This document shows positions 19,083-27,774 of a stretch of 64,000 bases of DNA, one piece after another. Each line of letters begins with the position of its first letter. Position 1 is the stretch's first letter. Position numbers and translations under genes: made by a program. Source of the DNA: Pedobacter sp014947265 (GTDB taxonomy: Bacteria > Bacteroidota > Bacteroidia > Sphingobacteriales > Sphingobacteriaceae); assembly GCF_014947265.1 (NCBI RefSeq), contig NZ_JADCNK010000007.1:62001-126000 (forward strand), given 5' to 3'. The notes under the pieces are model-generated. The model had not been told where the DNA came from. It worked only from the letters and a program-made list of their open reading frames with translations, and made no database searches.

Positions 19083-19667
19083 ATGAAAACTAAAATTACA
19101 CTTCTACTTATGTTATTTGGCGCACTGGGTGTGGGCAAAATAATGGCTCAAGACTCATTGCTTAAACATTCTGTTTATGTCGCTCCGTTTGTCGGTCTAA
19201 ATTCTACAATTAAGGCTCCCGTATATGGAGCCGAGGTTGGATATGAATACCGGCTCAATAAACATTGGGGACTTACTGCCGGCGCAAATATCGCTTATAC
19301 GCAAAAGAACAATCCTGCTATTTATGATGGTAATAATGGTGGTAAACAAGCAAAAAACTCTAAACTCCTCCAAAATGCATTCTATGCTGGTGCTAAATAT
19401 TATATGGGTAAGTTTTACCTGGCGGCTGATTTTGGCTATCAGGATGCTTACTCAACGATAAATCATCAGTATATGGGTACAGGATCCAGTTACAATTATG
19501 GCACCACAGCGACAAACGGATTTTATCAAGCTTATGGTATTGGCTATCAAATGCCGCTTGCAAAAGGTGATAACATTGAGTTTTTCGCAAAAGGAACGAA
19601 CGCAAATAGTAATACGAGTTACCTGATTGGCTTTAAGTATAATTTCGGGCTATTTAGAAGAAAGTAA
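19083..19667 (+). CDS. Small outer-membrane beta-barrel protein
   Basis: A 194-residue protein with a signal peptide (MKTKITLLLMLFGALG..., cleavage near IMAQ, residue 23). About eight alternating beta-strand segments follow (VYVAPFVGLNS, YGAEVGYEYRLN, WGLTAGANIAY, AFYAGAKYYMG, FYLAADFGYQ and others), closing with SYLIGFKYNFGLF, a C-terminal aromatic as expected for an outer-membrane barrel. Length and pattern suit an OmpW/OmpA-like eight-stranded porin-type domain; function is unknown. A possible hairpin terminator lies at 19688-19715. A truncated, nearly identical copy of this gene lies at 21711-22248 and helps define the duplicated block 19091-19576. Confidence 0.75.
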   Translation: MKTKITLLLMLFGALGVGKIMAQDSLLKHSVYVAPFVGLNSTIKAPVYGAEVGYEYRLNKHWGLTAGANIAYTQKNNPAIYDGNNGGKQAKNSKLLQNAFYAGAKYYMGKFYLAADFGYQDAYSTINHQYMGTGSSYNYGTTATNGFYQAYGIGYQMPLAKGDNIEFFAKGTNANSNTSYLIGFKYNFGLFRRK

Positions 19668-20311
19668 TTCTTTGCCACTTAAAAACTTACCCAGGTATCT
19701 TTAAAATAACCTGGGTGAGTTTAAGCAAACTTAAAAATTGAAATTCTATATCTTGCCAAAAAAAAAAATTAGCATGCATATCTGCAGCACTTATATCAAC
19801 TGAAAATAGCTCACTAAAGCGTATTGATCTTCATGGCACGCTAATTTTTCAGGGAAATTGCCGCTATAATTTCACGTTTTAGGGATATTTCAGCCTCAAA
19901 ATATGCTTTCTCAATGTTTAGAAGAGCTTTCGATATTTTTTGATTAGGAAATCATTCATTTTTCATCTATGGTATTTGGGGCTATCAGTCTAAAGAAAGA
20001 AGCAACAACGATTAACCGGACATCTTTGAGTGTAAGGTTTATCTTATCTCTTTTTCTAATTATATAGGTGTCTTTACACGCCCTTCCTGAATCATACACA
20101 CTAGGCTCGGCTTGATTGGTTTTGTAAATAGAAGCTATCCCAAAATGATAATCCTTTAAAACATCATTTATAATGCACCAATGTATCATAAAAAGGAGTA
20201 TGATTTGACAATTAAATTACATATATTCGTAATATCTTACTTATACCGCTAATTTACATGGTGTAAATAGTTGGTACTGTAAACAAATAACTTAATCTAA
20301 TTTATCATTAC
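19668..20311. other. Intergenic stretch with hairpins, no supported gene
   Basis: A weak hairpin (ACCCAGGT 19688-19695 with ACCTGGGT 19708-19715) follows the barrel gene. AAAAATTAGCATGC (19764-19777) is nearly mirrored by GCACGCTAATTTTT (19836-19849), forming an 86-bp inverted-repeat unit with one mismatch. A 77-codon minus-strand frame at 19956-20189 has no recognisable features and is not called. Confidence 0.45.
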
Positions 20312-20698
20312 ATGAAAAAAAAAATTATTGCTTCATTATTGCTAGCGATTAACTTAGTCCCGGCGTTCGCGGATGCCCAGGTAATCATTCTTAATAATCC
20401 ACCTCACACCGCTCTGCTGGCGGTACCTACGCAAGGATTCGAAGTAGATTTCGCCTGGGGCGGTGGTCAAGATATACTTCTCACTGCCGAAAATCTGAAT
20501 ATTCTTGGTGCTTTGGTACAAGTAACTTCTCCTATTGGTCATAGTTGGTCTTTCGCCTCACTTCCTCTTTCTAAAAATTATAAAGCTTATTATTATAAAC
20601 ACCCACTACCTATAGCCTGGAATTTTAACGCATCAACTAATGCAGATGTGGCACTAATTTCGTTTTCAGCTCAAAATATACAACATCCTCAACAATAA
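20312..20698 (+). CDS. Small secreted protein of unknown function
   Basis: A 128-residue protein with a clear signal peptide (MKKKIIASLLLAINLVPAFA, cleavage near ADAQ, residue 23) and a small mature domain rich in beta-prone and aromatic residues (FEVDFAWGGGQDILLTAENLN, GHSWSFASLPL). I recognise no family. It is probably exported to the periplasm or surface. It is 17 bp upstream of a small lipoprotein gene in the same direction, so the two are likely co-transcribed. The surrounding region holds duplicated and truncated genes, so it may be a recent or strain-specific acquisition. A real gene is likely because the signal peptide is good and the pairing is tight. Confidence 0.6.
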   Translation: MKKKIIASLLLAINLVPAFADAQVIILNNPPHTALLAVPTQGFEVDFAWGGGQDILLTAENLNILGALVQVTSPIGHSWSFASLPLSKNYKAYYYKHPLPIAWNFNASTNADVALISFSAQNIQHPQQ

Positions 20699-20715
20699 AT
20701 AAAAAAACATAGTCA

Positions 20716-21177
20716 ATGAATAAGTTAACAACAATATTATCAATTTTAATATGCGTGGCAATCATAAGCTGCAAAAGGGATCAAACTGCAATGACACCTT
20801 TGCCTATTTCAAATGCAAAATCTTCAAATAATGATTTGTCAATAAAAGTTAATCAATTACTAAAAACCGATACATTGATTGATTTCGATGTAAATAGCGC
20901 CGTAATAACCGCTGCTAAACCTATAGCTACAAGCGAATACGCAAAGATGCGGGTTGCCACTTATCGGTTTTATCGTCATGTTAAATTAGTTGACGGCATA
21001 TATATATATCAAGGGAAGGGTGGTTATAAAGCTATAAATTTATCGGAACATCTGTTTTCTGCTTTCACAAACAATTTAAATGAAATTAATAAGGCCGTTT
21101 CTAACGCCCATGCAAAGGGCGAAAAAATAGAATTGCCGGAAGTGACTGATGAATATTTAAATTCATTGTTAAAATAG
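20716..21177 (+). CDS. Small lipoprotein of unknown function
   Basis: A 153-residue predicted lipoprotein with signal MNKLTTILSILICVAIIS and lipobox Cys19 followed by KRD. The mature part includes a long polar region and the segment KMRVATYRFYRHVKLVDGIYIYQGKGGYKAINLSEHLF, ending in a predicted helix (LPEVTDEYLNSLLK). No family is recognised. It sits 17 bp after the small secreted-protein gene and probably forms a two-gene unit with it. Function cannot be inferred; an accessory surface pair is one possibility. Confidence 0.6.
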   Translation: MNKLTTILSILICVAIISCKRDQTAMTPLPISNAKSSNNDLSIKVNQLLKTDTLIDFDVNSAVITAAKPIATSEYAKMRVATYRFYRHVKLVDGIYIYQGKGGYKAINLSEHLFSAFTNNLNEINKAVSNAHAKGEKIELPEVTDEYLNSLLK

Positions 21178-21237
21178 CATGTCTGTTTTTCCAAAAGGCC
21201 ATCTTATCAGTAATATTTAGACATCCTTTTTGTAAAT

Positions 21238-21609
21238 TTACTTGAAGCTGGATATTCCTTCATATGTTTTCACATATGAAGGAATGTTACGTTTACCTAC
21301 CGAAGACCTTCTTGAAGCGCCGGAATGTTGCTGGTATAGGGCAATTGAGGGAGGCAGTCCTTGGATTGAGTGCACTTCTGGAATATTCATCTGGTTGAAA
21401 AGCCTGCGGACATAAGGCGAGCCGGATTCCAAATAGTGACGTTGCGCTTCAGCATAGAGCGTGCGGAAGGCAAGAGACGATTTTCCTGATCCGGAAACGC
21501 CCGTAAATACAACCAATTTATCCCTGGGAATTTCAAATGAAATATCTTTTGGATTATACTCTCTTACGCCCTTTAACCGGATTACATCAGACTTATTCCC
21601 ATTCACCAT
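21238..21609 (-). pseudogene. Truncated UvrA-like ATPase fragment (N-terminal part only)
   Basis: This 123-codon frame matches the first part of UvrA: an N-terminal IRLKGVREYNPKDISFEIPRDK, the Walker A GVSGSGKSSLAF, then TLYAEAQRHYLESGSPYVRRLFNQM and GLPPSIAL. UvrA proteins are normally 750-950 residues, so the signature helices, zinc modules and second ATPase are gone. Similarity stops near residue 103, and the last 20 codons run into a 13-bp inverted repeat (21254-21266 with 21273-21285). It looks like the remnant of a class II/III UvrA paralogue rather than a working repair gene. Confidence 0.8.
21254..21285. repeat. 13-bp perfect inverted repeat at the broken end of the uvrA remnant
   Basis: ATTCCTTCATATG (21254-21266) and CATATGAAGGAAT (21273-21285) flank a 6-nt loop. 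No U tract follows, so it is not a standard terminator. It lies where UvrA similarity ends. Confidence 0.6.
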
Positions 21610-21710
21610 TAATTCTGTTTATACCATAAGCAACAGAAATCAGCGTAGTAGTTTTGTGAAAATCTGAAAGCACTAAAGCACTCACAAAGTAAAGCGGACT
21701 TTAAAAACAT

Positions 21711-22248
21711 TAAAATTACACTTCTTCTTATGTTATTTGGCACACTGGGTATGGGCAAAATAATAGCTCAAGACTCATTGCTTAAACATTCTGTTTATGT
21801 CGCTCCGTTTGTGGGTCTAAACTCAACAATTAAGGCTCCCATGTATGGGGCAGAAGTTGGATATGAATACAGACTCAATAAGCATTGGGGACTTACTGCC
21901 GGCGTAAATATCGCTTATACGCAAAAGAACAATCCTGTTATTTATGATGGTAATAATGGTGGTAGACAAGCAAAAAATTCTAAACTCCTCCCAAATGCAT
22001 TCTATGCTGGTGCTAATTATTATATGGGTAAGTTTTACCTGGCGGCTGATTTTGGTTGTCAGGATGCTTACTCAACGATAAACCATCAGTATGTGGGTAC
22101 AGGATCCAGTTACAATTATGGCACCACAGTGTCAAATGGATTTTATCAGACTTATGGTATTGGCTATCAAATGCCACTTGCAAAAGGTGATAACATCAAA
22201 ACAGATAAAAATAGGCGTCTCAAAAAACGAAGAATTCCATATGCTTAA
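21711..22248 (+). pseudogene. Decayed duplicate of the 19083 outer-membrane protein gene
   Basis: From 21711 to 22196 the DNA aligns without gaps to 19091-19576 (constant offset 2,620 bp), with only scattered substitutions. The original ATG and first codons are disrupted by a small indel (AAAACAT where the parent has AAAACT), leaving only an internal Met (21730) that gives no proper signal peptide. After the shared GDNI the frame switches to an unrelated basic tail, KTDKNRRLKKRRIPYA, replacing the last barrel strands. Both ends are thus lost. A partial duplication is the simplest explanation; a working protein is unlikely. Confidence 0.8.
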
Positions 22249-22362
22249 ATAAGGCATCGATTTTTTCAATTAATTTAAAGCAGAATCATATTAATTAAAG
22301 CGATGATACATCACTTTTAGTTAAAATCACGATCTTTATTAACTCAAATAAAACAAACAGAT

Positions 22363-23580
22363 ATGAAAAAATTATTTTTAATATTCCTGCTGCTGCCTTT
22401 TATTGGTAGCGCACAGGTTAAAGGCACCCATTTTGAACATGGACTTTCCTGGCAGCAAGTGAAAGAAAAAGCAAAAAAAGAGAACAAATTCCTTTTGGTC
22501 GATTGCTTTACTACCTGGTGCGGTCCTTGCAAATATATGGCCAGTACCATTTTCCCGCAGGAGAAGGTCGGTGAATTCTTTAACAAAAACTTTGTAAATG
22601 TTAAGGTACAGTTCGACCAAACCAAAAATGACAGCGAAGAAGTGAAAAGCTGGTATGCCAATGCCCAGTCTATGAGCAAAGAGTTTAAAGTAAATGCCTA
22701 TCCTACCTTTCTGATCTTCTCTCCCCAGGGAGAGCTTGTACACCGTATTGTAGGCGGCGGTGAGGCGGATGAATTTATCGCCAGAGCACAGATGGCGCTA
22801 AACCCGGAAACCCAGTATTATACGCTGCTGAAAAAAAGCGAGTCAGGAAATCCTACTCCTGAAACCCTGAAACAATTGGCCGTTAGTGCCGAGGCCGCAT
22901 ATGATGAGGAAAACTCCGAAAAATTTGCCAATGCTTATATTGATACACAAAAAGACCTCTATACCAAAGAGAACCTGGAGTTTATCAGCAGATACGTCAG
23001 AAGCACTAAAAGCAAGGGATTTGAGCTGATGCTAAAAGATCCTGAAAAAATAGATGCGATTTTGGGAAAGGGAAAATCAAATAAAATCTTAAGCACTATT
23101 ATTCTGGAGGAAAACATCTATCCTGCGCTTAGGAAACCTAATGTAAATATAGATTCACTGGTTGCTGCCGTACAGGCGAAATACCCGAAAGTAGACATTA
23201 ACGAACCCACAGACCTCATCAAGATCCAGATTTTTCAGACCGAAAAGAAATGGAACAAATTTCAGCCGGCAGTGTTAAGCTATATGAAAAAATATGGCAC
23301 CGAAGTAACTGCTGAAATGCTCAATTCTTTTGCCTGGACTGTTTTTGAAAACTGTAAAGATCCTGACTGCATTGCTGAGGCGTTGAGCTGGAGTAAACGC
23401 AGTGTAGATGAGACCCAGAGCAAAGAACCTTCCTACCTGGACACTTATGCCAACCTGCTATATAAGCTGGGTAAGAAGGACCAGGCGATCGCCATGCAGC
23501 AAAAAGCAGTGAACCTGGTTTCAGCTGAAAATAAAGCGCAGTACCAGGTTACGCTTGAGAAAATGAAAAAAGGTAAATAA
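22363..23580 (+). CDS. Secreted thioredoxin-fold protein with C-terminal helical region
   Basis: A 405-residue protein with a signal peptide (cleavage near GSAQ, residue 18). A thioredoxin-like domain follows (residues about 25-150) with active-site Cys53-Gly-Pro-Cys56 in FTTWCGPCKYM and the cis-proline region NAYPTFLIF. The C-terminal 230 residues are mostly helical and end in a TPR-like stretch (YLDTYANLLYKLGKKDQAIAMQQKAVNL). By family it would reduce or shuffle disulfides in periplasmic or envelope proteins. It is monocistronic, followed within 16 bp by a strong terminator. It is not part of the minus-strand TlpA locus that follows. Confidence 0.85.
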   Translation: MKKLFLIFLLLPFIGSAQVKGTHFEHGLSWQQVKEKAKKENKFLLVDCFTTWCGPCKYMASTIFPQEKVGEFFNKNFVNVKVQFDQTKNDSEEVKSWYANAQSMSKEFKVNAYPTFLIFSPQGELVHRIVGGGEADEFIARAQMALNPETQYYTLLKKSESGNPTPETLKQLAVSAEAAYDEENSEKFANAYIDTQKDLYTKENLEFISRYVRSTKSKGFELMLKDPEKIDAILGKGKSNKILSTIILEENIYPALRKPNVNIDSLVAAVQAKYPKVDINEPTDLIKIQIFQTEKKWNKFQPAVLSYMKKYGTEVTAEMLNSFAWTVFENCKDPDCIAEALSWSKRSVDETQSKEPSYLDTYANLLYKLGKKDQAIAMQQKAVNLVSAENKAQYQVTLEKMKKGK

Positions 23581-23595
23581 CCCTCAAGATTAAGG

Positions 23596-23634
23596 AAAAG
23601 GGGATGTAGCTTATGGTGCTACATCCCCTTTTTT
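23596..23634 (+). terminator. Strong Rho-independent terminator
   Basis: AAAGGGGATGTAGC pairs with GCTACATCCCCTTT around a 7-nt loop, followed by a T tract to 23634. It closes the thioredoxin-fold gene. Confidence 0.92.
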
Positions 23635-24282
23635 GCTAATGCCCCGATATAAAGCATGAGCAAAGAAGTTTCTCGGTAAGCTAATTAAGTTAAGGGATAA
23701 ATCGCAAAATGATGTCACCCTGAGGGATAATTTATTTATAAAAATTAATACAAGTAACATTTAATTGATTTCTTTTCCCCTTCGGCGCAGTCTTGCCTCG
23801 GCTCGCCGCCGCCGAAGGGCTCTTTCTTTTTGGCATCAAAAAGTAACAAAAAATGCCGGCTGAAAATTTTTCTTTCGAAGCTAGTAGGTTGGCTTAGGCA
23901 GTGCAGCCCGAAAAATTTATTAGGCCGGATTTAAGTAGAACGGGGATACTGTGCTATGGCCTAGCTGGATGGAAATGCGAAAGCCGTTAAAATGTTTATT
24001 TGCGAGGTCGGGATCATTATCAAAAAGTCTTCGACTACGCTCAGACTGACGACCGCAGAGCTTAACTTAATGACTTTAAGCTAATCGCCTACCGAACAAC
24101 GCAAAATCACCTTTATAGAATAATCCTACATTTAAACAGTATACCACGTTTAAAAGGCAAGTTAAGTATCCGCGCTTGAGCGCAAGCAGGCCGGAAATTA
24201 GTTAATTGCCGTGCTTTCAACTCACAGTATTCCTATGATGTCTCCAACATATTATTATGACTCCTTGGCGCCTTTTCAAAGC
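23635..24282. repeat. Intergenic repeat cluster
   Basis: No gene. The segment 23769-23865 holds a CG-rich stem (CCTTCGGCG...CGCCGAAGG) followed by TTTTTGGCATCAAAAAGTAA, a combination I associate with recurrent intergenic elements of Pedobacter-type genomes. TCTTCGACTACGCTCAGACTGAC at 24028-24050 recurs at 62371-62400 with one change. GTCACCCTGAGG at 23715-23726 belongs to the same dispersed GTCAT-type family. Confidence 0.5.
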
Positions 24283-24316
24283 AAACCCTCATATGCATTT
24301 CGGCATATAAGGGTTT
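24283..24316 (-). terminator. Hairpin downstream of the TlpA gene
   Basis: AAACCCTCATATGC (24283-24296) and GCATATAAGGGTTT (24303-24316) pair with one mismatch around a 6-nt loop. It lies about 40 bp past the stop of the minus-strand TlpA gene, and the stem ends in A/T runs usable as a terminator. Confidence 0.65.
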
Positions 24317-24356
24317 ACTTTAATAATTATTTATCCATTCCTGGGATAATTACATT

Positions 24357-25532
24357 TTATCTGGACATCTCTATCATGGTTGAAAGTTGCCTCACGGCAA
24401 CCTCATTTGGCCAAAGCAATCCCAATTCTTTAAAGCGTATTTTACCATTGCCATCAATAATAAACTTTGCGGGAATTCCGGAAACACCAAATGAGGTTAC
24501 TGCAGGATTCTTTTTTGTAACGGAATCTTTAGTATCCATATACAAAGGCAAATCCAGGTTATGGGTTAACAAGTAGTTTACAGCGTCAGGTTTTGGGTTT
24601 GGAACCGTTTCCCAGGTGTGTATAAACAAAAACTTTACCGTCGGGTCATTTTTATATTTATTAACCATCATTTGCATCGCTGGTAACGACTTTTTACAAG
24701 GTCCGCACCAGGTTGCCCAAAAATCAAGAACAATCGTCTTTCCTTTAAAGTCTGACAAGGATACTTCCTTGCCATTTATATCTTTTACCTTAAATTCCGG
24801 TGCCTGCTCCGACAGCATTTTGGCTGCTATTTCCGCTTTATATTTGTCGTCAAACTGCTTGGTTAAGGCATCGAGGTAAGCATTTGAATCTTTCCCTGGA
24901 TGCACCCTTGCATAAGCATTTTTTAGTTCGGTCTTAACATCATCATTCGCCAGGCCTAAGAAAACTGCTTTCTCCAGTTCAGGAAGTGCTTCCTGGTACC
25001 TGCCGGTTTTGCTCATCAAATAATAATACTGTGCAGTCAATCCTGCACTTTTTTTGTTAGCCTGCTCATAGCACTCTTTTATAGCAGCGAAAGCTTTCTC
25101 ATGATCGCCCAGTTTATCCGCCACCTGACTGTATAATTGTAGCAAATACAACCGCTCTTCCTTTGCATTTGTTGAGTTGTTTAATTCTTGTTTAACCAAA
25201 GTTTCAGCTGCTTTCAAATCATAAGCCACTAAACCGGTAGTAACATTTTCAACATACATAATTCTTGCAGTTTCCTGGATTTGGTTAAAATAATATAAAG
25301 CCTTCGCAGAATTTTTTGCTACTATAAAATTATCTACGAGTATAGCTCTGTACTGGTCAAAGCTTTCGTTTGGATGGGCTTTTACCAGGCGATTAAGAAT
25401 GGCTTCTTTTTTTGAAAGATCAATGAAGATTTTCATAGAATCGAGACTTGCCTTATAAGCGGGTTCTGCCTGCTGGCTATATCCTGATAAACCTGTAAAC
25501 AGGAGCGCAATAAACACTGTTATTTTTCTCAT
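24357..25532 (-). CDS. TlpA-family thiol-disulfide oxidoreductase
   Basis: A 391-residue secreted protein: signal peptide (cleavage near GYSQQ, residue 19), an N-terminal helical region of TPR-like character (about 25-240), then an AhpC/TSA-Redoxin (TlpA) domain. That domain contains the active site FWATWCGPCKKS with Cys276 and Cys279, and the cis-proline segment GVSGIPAKFIID. Proteins of this design are common at the end of Bacteroidota SusCD operons controlled by ECF sigma/FecR pairs and are expected to keep partner thiols reduced at the envelope. It lies 31 bp after the PKD-like lipoprotein gene. The partner protein is unknown. Confidence 0.87.
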   Translation of the reverse strand: MRKITVFIALLFTGLSGYSQQAEPAYKASLDSMKIFIDLSKKEAILNRLVKAHPNESFDQYRAILVDNFIVAKNSAKALYYFNQIQETARIMYVENVTTGLVAYDLKAAETLVKQELNNSTNAKEERLYLLQLYSQVADKLGDHEKAFAAIKECYEQANKKSAGLTAQYYYLMSKTGRYQEALPELEKAVFLGLANDDVKTELKNAYARVHPGKDSNAYLDALTKQFDDKYKAEIAAKMLSEQAPEFKVKDINGKEVSLSDFKGKTIVLDFWATWCGPCKKSLPAMQMMVNKYKNDPTVKFLFIHTWETVPNPKPDAVNYLLTHNLDLPLYMDTKDSVTKKNPAVTSFGVSGIPAKFIIDGNGKIRFKELGLLWPNEVAVRQLSTMIEMSR

Positions 25533-25563
25533 TTTGATTAGATATTATAAATCTTTTTCTAAG

Positions 25564-27012
25564 TTACATCGACAGATTTTGTCTGGCAGCGGCAATTTGC
25601 ATAATTTCCCCAAAGCCAGTAAATTTCTTAGTGTATGTACCGTTGTTAAATTCTCCCTGGGCATTGATGTCGAAATAATAAACTTCGCCCGCTGAACCAT
25701 TATTCACACCAATCACCAGTTGTTTGCTGGTACTTCGTTTCATTTCGATATCTTTAATTGCATACCCAGTTGGGAAAGTGTAGATAAGTCTTGCCGATTT
25801 AGCAAGCATGTCGTATAAATACACGTTATTTCCGGCGGTATAATAAAGTTGTTTTAAGATGGAAGAGGTTGCAAAGTTAGTGGCGCTACCAATTTCCGGA
25901 CTACTATCCATTTTTTGATTAACCCCAGGGTGAGTACTATTTCCATCCCCTGTTAAAGATAGTAAATAGCGTCCATCGTTATCTTCCATAATATAATACC
26001 ATTCAATTCCCTCTTGTGATAAGGTTGTTACGCCCCGGTCATAAGCGATCATTTTTTTGCCCACGTTTGCCATATCAAACGAGTTTGTTGTTAAAGGTGT
26101 TGCAGGTGCACGATCCAGAATTCTCGACAAATAGGGCATCTGCATAAAACTCATTGTGTTGTTGTCGTAGAAATAAGTCATACTATAATCGGCGGGGAAT
26201 ATGCCGGGGAATAAATTATAGTTACCAGGAATGCGCTGAGTAAAGGGTTTTACATTGTCTGAGATTGCACCGGAAAGCCCAACATATAAATTGCCGTCTG
26301 CCACTATATACTGTTCAAATTGTAAATTATTTATCATAAATACTGGGGCAGTTTTGAACGGAAGTGGTGTAGCCAAACCCGGGAGAATCGAACTTTTGTC
26401 ACCAAGATCCAGCCAGTCGTTCATGTTAAAACGATAAACATTTTGATCACTGAAGTAATAGAAGAAACCACCCTTCCCAAAATTATATAAGGCCAGTGCT
26501 TTACCTGGATAGGTTTTATTGTTTGCCACTTCCATAGGGTTGTCAAAAATGACATCGTCTGTCCGAATCAAAGAAACTTTGCCTTTTCCATCTTTGTTAT
26601 TGACAATATACCAACCATCAGGATAAACACCATTCACTGTGATGGTATATTGCTTTACTGTATAAATGCCATTTCTCTTGCTCGTTACTTTGTATACTAC
26701 CGGATAAGTACCTGGGCTTAGTGTTACTTTGATGCGTAGATTTTTTGTTTTAGCAATTGTTGTTGTATCTGTTGCGGTATTAAGTTTCCAGCTATAGGTA
26801 AATGAATCACCTTCGGGCATTGTTTGCGCCAATGTTGGTGTGATAATCAACGAATCCAGTTGTGGAACTGTAAAAGTAGTTATAGCATCTGTAATCTTAA
26901 TGTCGTTGATTTGATCATATTTAAACGATTGATTGTCTTTTTTACAGGCCGAAAATGCAAGCATGATGAAAATAAAAACCGGGCTGAGCTTTAAAAAGTA
27001 TTTTAAATGCAT
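25564..27012 (-). CDS. PKD-like family lipoprotein
   Basis: A 482-residue lipoprotein with signal MHLKYFLKLSPVFIFIMLAF and Cys23 (SACKKD). The N-terminal part has an Ig/PKD-like strand pattern (SFTYSWKLN...LSPGTYPVVYKVTSKRNGIYTVKQYTITV). The remainder (YPDGWYIVNNKDGKGKVSLIR, NKTYPGKALALYNFGKGGFFYYF, NNVYLYDMLAKSARLIYTFP) matches the PKD-like family found beside SusD and DUF4843 proteins and may form a propeller-like domain. It probably acts at the outer-membrane surface with the SusCD pair. It lies 11 bp after the DUF4843 gene and 31 bp before tlpA. The ligand is unknown. Confidence 0.8.
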   Translation of the reverse strand: MHLKYFLKLSPVFIFIMLAFSACKKDNQSFKYDQINDIKITDAITTFTVPQLDSLIITPTLAQTMPEGDSFTYSWKLNTATDTTTIAKTKNLRIKVTLSPGTYPVVYKVTSKRNGIYTVKQYTITVNGVYPDGWYIVNNKDGKGKVSLIRTDDVIFDNPMEVANNKTYPGKALALYNFGKGGFFYYFSDQNVYRFNMNDWLDLGDKSSILPGLATPLPFKTAPVFMINNLQFEQYIVADGNLYVGLSGAISDNVKPFTQRIPGNYNLFPGIFPADYSMTYFYDNNTMSFMQMPYLSRILDRAPATPLTTNSFDMANVGKKMIAYDRGVTTLSQEGIEWYYIMEDNDGRYLLSLTGDGNSTHPGVNQKMDSSPEIGSATNFATSSILKQLYYTAGNNVYLYDMLAKSARLIYTFPTGYAIKDIEMKRSTSKQLVIGVNNGSAGEVYYFDINAQGEFNNGTYTKKFTGFGEIMQIAAARQNLSM

Positions 27013-27023
27013 AATATTTTAAA

Positions 27024-27761
27024 TTAAGGGAACGATATCTCTTGACCGTTCTCATCTAACAATGGACCATTTGCAGCCTCGTAAGCGGCCAGCGCATTCC
27101 TTAGGGTAACCGGATAGTTCAATAAACCGTCAGAACCAATATTCTCAAAAGAGAAATCTGTTATACCCAATATCTTAACCATGAACTTGTACTTTTCGGC
27201 GCTAAATTCCCCGAAATCTGCATCTAAAAGATCCCAATAAGCAGGCCTGACATACATACCGGATACATCGATCTTCAGATATCTAAAGTTTTCCTCCGTA
27301 CCTTGGTTAGTGACGGTCTCCGGTGTCTGTCCTAAAGTACCCAAAATAAAGTCTTTAGTTTCTGCGGGTTCCAGCACAATTCTGTACACATTTTTAGCCA
27401 TTCCGGCAGAATTGAGCAATATTAAGGGATAATTAAATTTCGATGCGCCTGCAGGAACGGTGAATTCTTTCAACTCAAAATCTACTCCTGCAGTTGCGGT
27501 AGTTCCCTGAGCTGTTTTCAGCAGCACCGTGCGCGGTTTATCGGATAACTTCCCGGTGATGCGCATGGGTATAAACAGGGTGTCCCTTTGCTTTTCAGTA
27601 GCTTGAAAGGCAAAAGAGTAGCTTCTTACGGCTGTGGTATTTAATTGTTCGTAGGTATAGGCAAAGAAACTAACGCCATCCTTTCCCTGGTAGGTTTCGA
27701 CTGCTTCTTTCTTGCATGAAAAAAGACAAGCCGCTACCATGATATATGATAAGTATTTCAT
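27024..27761 (-). CDS. DUF4843 lipoprotein
   Basis: A 245-residue lipoprotein. The start at 27761 is chosen because it yields signal MKYLSYIMVAACLFS with Cys16; a longer frame running back to 27914 overlaps susD and lacks a signal peptide. The body matches DUF4843: VSFFAYTYEQLN, RDTLFIPMRITGKLSDKPRTV, TATAGVDFELKEFTVPAGASKFNYPL and the C-terminal KYKFMVKILGITDFSFENI. The family always occurs next to SusD-like proteins and is presumed to be a surface accessory. It begins 13 bp after the susD stop codon. Confidence 0.82.
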   Translation of the reverse strand: MKYLSYIMVAACLFSCKKEAVETYQGKDGVSFFAYTYEQLNTTAVRSYSFAFQATEKQRDTLFIPMRITGKLSDKPRTVLLKTAQGTTATAGVDFELKEFTVPAGASKFNYPLILLNSAGMAKNVYRIVLEPAETKDFILGTLGQTPETVTNQGTEENFRYLKIDVSGMYVRPAYWDLLDADFGEFSAEKYKFMVKILGITDFSFENIGSDGLLNYPVTLRNALAAYEAANGPLLDENGQEISFP

Positions 27762-27774
27762 AATACAAGTGTGA

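Noticed and set aside
19956..20189. 77-codon minus-strand frame
   Set aside because: No recognisable motif and no operon partner; it lies in a gap with degenerate repeats, so chance is the safer reading.
21238..21609. A working UvrA-like resistance protein
   Set aside because: Only the first ~100 residues remain, without the signature helices, zinc modules or second ATPase.
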